Source: CAZPLZ01 sp964587525 (lineage in GTDB: Bacteria; Oederibacteriota; CAKKQC01). From it: 14,470 nt of DNA. Positions 11,955 to 14,470 of this stretch are shown here, in pieces. Every line of letters starts with the position of its first letter. Position 1 is the first letter of the stretch. The position numbers and the translations under genes were made by a program. Location: assembly GCA_964587525.1 (NCBI GenBank), contig CAZPLZ010000081.1, forward strand, positions 1 through 14,470, in the 5' to 3' direction. The notes under the pieces are model-generated. The model saw only the letters and a list, made by a program, of their open reading frames with translations, was not told the DNA's origin and searched no databases.

Positions 11955-13493
11955 TTGTTCATTCTTGTACTTGCACTCCTCCTGGGAAGCGCTTCGCCAG
12001 CCTGGGGAAGACATATCCCCAACGATGTGATGGTGCGGTTCCACCCCGGTGTTCCCGAACACGCTGCGGCGCGTGCGCTCAATGAACTGAAGGCCCGGCA
12101 GGTGGACCAGATCCCTGCCCTGCGCGTCCGGCTGGTCAAGCTCCCTCCCGGGCTACCGTTGGAAATTGCCCTTGAGCGGTTGCAGCGCAATCCCAATGTG
12201 GAGCTGGCCGAGCCAAACCAGGTCGTGAAAGCCTATGCACTGCCGAATGACTATTCTCCCTCCTCGCAATGGGCGCTCGATAAGATTGAAGCCGCCCGGG
12301 CGTGGAGCGAAAATGTGCCGGGCGCACAGGGCGCCGCCACGGTGACGATCGCCATCGTTGATTCAGGCATCTCCCCAACCCACGAGGATCTTGCGTCAAA
12401 ACTGATCCCCGGCTACAACTTCACCAACACAATCACCGGTTTCACCAACACAATCACCGGTGACAACTGCAACCACGGCACGCTGACAGGCGGAATTGCA
12501 GCCGCGGCCACGGACAACAGCACCGGCATCGCCGGCGTCGCCTGGAAGGCCAAACTGATGCCCTTAAAGGTCATTGACGGCCCGGCCGTAAGTGGATGCG
12601 CCGTTGGCGACTGCGCCGGTTCCGAGTTTCTCATCGCCAAAGCTGTCACGTGGGCTGCCGACAACGGCGCGGCTGTCATTAACATGAGCTTGGGGAGCTG
12701 TGTGAGTGCTAGCGACTGTGGGGGCCCAAGCCAGACCGGGACCGATGCCATGGAGTACGCCCACCAGCGGGGGGTGGTTCTCATCGCCGCCGCGGGTAAC
12801 GAAAGTACGAGCAACAAATCCTACCCAGCAGCCTACCCGTACGTGATCGGTGTCTCGGCCACGGACACCAACGACGCTCTCGCTTCCTTCTCCAATTTCG
12901 GGGACTACATCGATTTCGCAGCGCCCGGTGTCGGCATCCAGGCCCCGGGCAGCGCCACGGATTCCATCTACTGCGTAGCAAACGGCACCTCCGTGGCCTC
13001 CCCCATCGTGGCCGGACTGGCAGCGGTGTTGCTCGGCCAGGATCCCTCCCGCACGCCGGATGATATCGAGAGCCTCATGAGGCGTACTGCGGACGACCTC
13101 GGCATCGCAGGCTGGGACCCACAGTTCGGCTATGGCCGGGTAAACATGTATCGGGCGCTCACGCTCAACGCGAACATTCCCCCGGCCGGCCGGGACTTGG
13201 CCTACGTGTACCCAAATCCGTTTTCCCCGGCCCAAGACCTCGAAGGCATGCGGATCGTGATCAAGGCCAGCCCGGGGGATGTGGTGGGAGTCGAGGTCTT
13301 CGACGTGCTGGGCAACCGCGTCTGGTCCAAATCCTTCTCAGCCCAGGAGACTGGAACCCGTGATTTCTATTACGATCCCGTAGTATGGAATGGAAAAGAT
13401 GAGCAGGGCCGAGAGCTGGCCAATGGGGTCTACCTGGCCCGGATCAAGGTGAACGAACAACGCATCATCAAGAAGATCGTCCTCGCGCGCTGA
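11955..13493 (+). CDS. S8 family (subtilase) serine protease with C-terminal FlgD-like Ig module
   Basis: A 512-aa exported protease. Layout: hydrophobic signal (1-18, MFILVLALLLGSASPAWG); an inhibitor-like propeptide (about 20-95, with VMVRFHPGV and NPNVELAEPN); catalytic domain with Asp136 (IAIVDSGIS), His174 (NHGTLTGG), oxyanion Asn282 (AAAGNES) and Ser346 (GTSVASP); then a FlgD-like Ig module (about 415-512; VYPNPFSP, VFDVLGNRVW, WNGKDEQGRELANGVYLA, KKIVLAR). Such modules sit on type IX-like secreted cargo. An in-frame TAA inside tRNA-Thr (11913-11915) limits the N-terminus, and TTG 11955 is the best start after it, only 4 nt behind the tRNA. No Shine-Dalgarno, and no basic residues before the hydrophobic core. 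A perfect 21-bp tandem duplication doubles FTNTITG before the catalytic His. A PorV-like gene follows after 5 nt. Confidence 0.93.
   Translation: MFILVLALLLGSASPAWGRHIPNDVMVRFHPGVPEHAAARALNELKARQVDQIPALRVRLVKLPPGLPLEIALERLQRNPNVELAEPNQVVKAYALPNDYSPSSQWALDKIEAARAWSENVPGAQGAATVTIAIVDSGISPTHEDLASKLIPGYNFTNTITGFTNTITGDNCNHGTLTGGIAAAATDNSTGIAGVAWKAKLMPLKVIDGPAVSGCAVGDCAGSEFLIAKAVTWAADNGAAVINMSLGSCVSASDCGGPSQTGTDAMEYAHQRGVVLIAAAGNESTSNKSYPAAYPYVIGVSATDTNDALASFSNFGDYIDFAAPGVGIQAPGSATDSIYCVANGTSVASPIVAGLAAVLLGQDPSRTPDDIESLMRRTADDLGIAGWDPQFGYGRVNMYRALTLNANIPPAGRDLAYVYPNPFSPAQDLEGMRIVIKASPGDVVGVEVFDVLGNRVWSKSFSAQETGTRDFYYDPVVWNGKDEQGRELANGVYLARIKVNEQRIIKKIVLAR
12420..12461 (+). repeat. Perfect 21-bp tandem duplication inside the subtilase gene
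   Basis: Bases 12420-12440 are repeated exactly at 12441-12461. The unit encodes FTNTITG and keeps the frame, giving two copies at residues 156-169, five residues before the catalytic His174. Total identity at the DNA level points to a recent slippage event. Confidence 0.95.
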
Positions 13494-13498
13494 TCGCC

Positions 13499-14470
13499 AT
13501 GCTGACGCCCCCTCACCCCACCCTCTCCCCCCGTTTGAAACAGCTTCTCGTATCTGCCCTGTTGTTGCTCCTGGCCTCATCCGGCGCAGCCGAAACCCCG
13601 AGCACAGCCGCGGCGGCGTTTACCCGGATGCCAATCGGCGCCCGCGCACCGGCCCTGGGCGGGGGGATCGCTGCGATTGACCACGAAGCCACCGCCACAT
13701 TGTCCAATCCGGCCGGCCTGGCCCAGCTCGCGGAGCCCTTCACGTTCAGCCTGGACGGCGCCTTGCTCCCATTCCAGCAGAACCTTTTCTTCCTGGGTGC
13801 CGCCGGCTGGGTCACCCCGGCGCTCTCGCTGGGGCTGAGCGCCTTGTACTTCAGCGCCGGCGATGATATCGAATTCCGGCGCTCCAACACGCGAGCGCCC
13901 GACTTAGTGGTCTCGGCGCTCTCCCAGCTCTACACCTTCGCCGCCGCCGGCCGGCTGTTCCCCGTGGTGGACGTCGGGATCGCGGTGAAATTCATACTGG
14001 ACTCCATCGGCCCCTTGAGCGCGCAGGGGTTCAGCATGGATGCTGGCTTTACCTACCGGCCGTACCGGCGGCTGGCGCTGGCGCTCGTCACGAACGACAT
14101 CGCGGGCTCTACCCTCGATTGGGACACCGGCGGTTCGGACAGGCTCAAATCCTCGCTGCGGGTCGGTGGGGCGGTGGACTTAAACCCTTTTCTGATCGTG
14201 GCCGAAGCCCGCGATCTTAGGGGATCCTACGAACGGTTCAGCGGCGGCGTGGAGTGGGATGTGCACCGGGCCTTTTTGCTGCGGGCGGGTTACGACCACG
14301 GACGGATGGCCGCTGGCTTCGGCGTGCGCACCCGGTATCGACGCAAGATGGCGCTGAAGCTGGATTATGCCTTCGCGCAGGGCGTGCTGGGAGACACCGA
14401 TTTTGAGCACCGGATTTCCCTCACCCTCGGCTACCTGATATACAAGAGGCCTATGGGGAAGCTCCTGTTC
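13499..14470 (+). CDS. PorV/PorQ-like outer-membrane beta-barrel protein (3' truncated)
   Basis: An uninterrupted frame from ATG 13499 to the end of the window (324 codons, no stop). Residues 1-31 form a signal peptide: Arg12 and Lys14 before a Leu-rich core, likely cut after SSGAA. The mature start has the PorV/PorQ (UPF0164-like) signature: FTRMPIGARAPALGGGIAAI (41-60), then NPAGLAQL (70-77). The rest alternates hydrophobic and polar residues in barrel-like strands with many Gly and aromatic residues, ending with LGYLIY near the edge. PorV-type proteins are outer-membrane partners that receive type IX cargo. The first ten codons (LTPPHPTLSP) come from a C-rich repeat-like sequence. It lies 5 nt behind a subtilase whose C-terminal module is of the cargo type, which supports a joint function. 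Confidence 0.85.
   Translation, partial: MLTPPHPTLSPRLKQLLVSALLLLLASSGAAETPSTAAAAFTRMPIGARAPALGGGIAAIDHEATATLSNPAGLAQLAEPFTFSLDGALLPFQQNLFFLGAAGWVTPALSLGLSALYFSAGDDIEFRRSNTRAPDLVVSALSQLYTFAAAGRLFPVVDVGIAVKFILDSIGPLSAQGFSMDAGFTYRPYRRLALALVTNDIAGSTLDWDTGGSDRLKSSLRVGGAVDLNPFLIVAEARDLRGSYERFSGGVEWDVHRAFLLRAGYDHGRMAAGFGVRTRYRRKMALKLDYAFAQGVLGDTDFEHRISLTLGYLIYKRPMGKLLF

Noticed and set aside
12564..13235. 223-aa minus-strand frame inside the subtilase
   Set aside because: Overlaps the catalytic domain of a clear S8 protease; no domain features of its own.

Overview
The window is GC-rich and almost fully coding. It comes from a Gram-negative, probably uncultured bacterium: there are exported proteins, a lipoprotein, a PorV/PorQ-like outer-membrane protein, and two proteins ending in FlgD-type Ig modules like those of type IX-style secreted cargo. 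The phylum cannot be fixed from this sequence. Lineages such as Nitrospirota, Omnitrophota, Elusimicrobiota or other FCB-like candidate phyla would all fit. No insertion sequence, phage gene or CRISPR array was seen.

Left part (1-5304): the C-terminus of a secreted protein with a FlgD-like Ig module; a YjbQ/UPF0047 protein; cstA on the minus strand; then, divergent across 32 bp, truB and ribF (tRNA pseudouridine-55 synthase and the bifunctional FAD-synthesis enzyme). Two small membrane or exported proteins of unknown function follow, convergent, with stop codons that share TTAA.

Middle (5305-10180): glmU and prs form a tight pair (UDP-GlcNAc and PRPP synthesis). A 28-bp perfect hairpin and a second smaller hairpin follow. 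Next comes a minus-strand two-gene cassette of unknown function, a 160-aa two-TM protein and a 593-aa coiled-coil protein. Its upstream edge is a REP-like palindrome that also supplies the start region of the 160-aa gene. Palindromic elements therefore bracket the cassette.

Right part (10180-14470): two divergent units, each headed by a tRNA. Minus strand: tRNA-Val(TAC), then a cyclophilin-type lipoprotein. Plus strand: tRNA-Leu(GAG), a TPR protein, a small exported membrane protein, tRNA-Thr(CGT), an S8 subtilase with a C-terminal FlgD-like module, and a PorV/PorQ-like barrel that runs off the window. All plus-strand gaps are 19 nt or less, so tRNAs and mRNAs look co-transcribed.

The most notable themes are: (1) protein genes starting 4-26 nt behind tRNA 3' ends with no ribosome-binding site; (2) several first genes with a -10-like TANNNT box only 8-11 nt before the start codon and no Shine-Dalgarno, suggesting leaderless mRNAs; (3) a likely cargo/outer-membrane-shuttle pair (subtilase plus PorV-like protein); (4) the undescribed 593/160-aa cassette framed by palindromic repeats.
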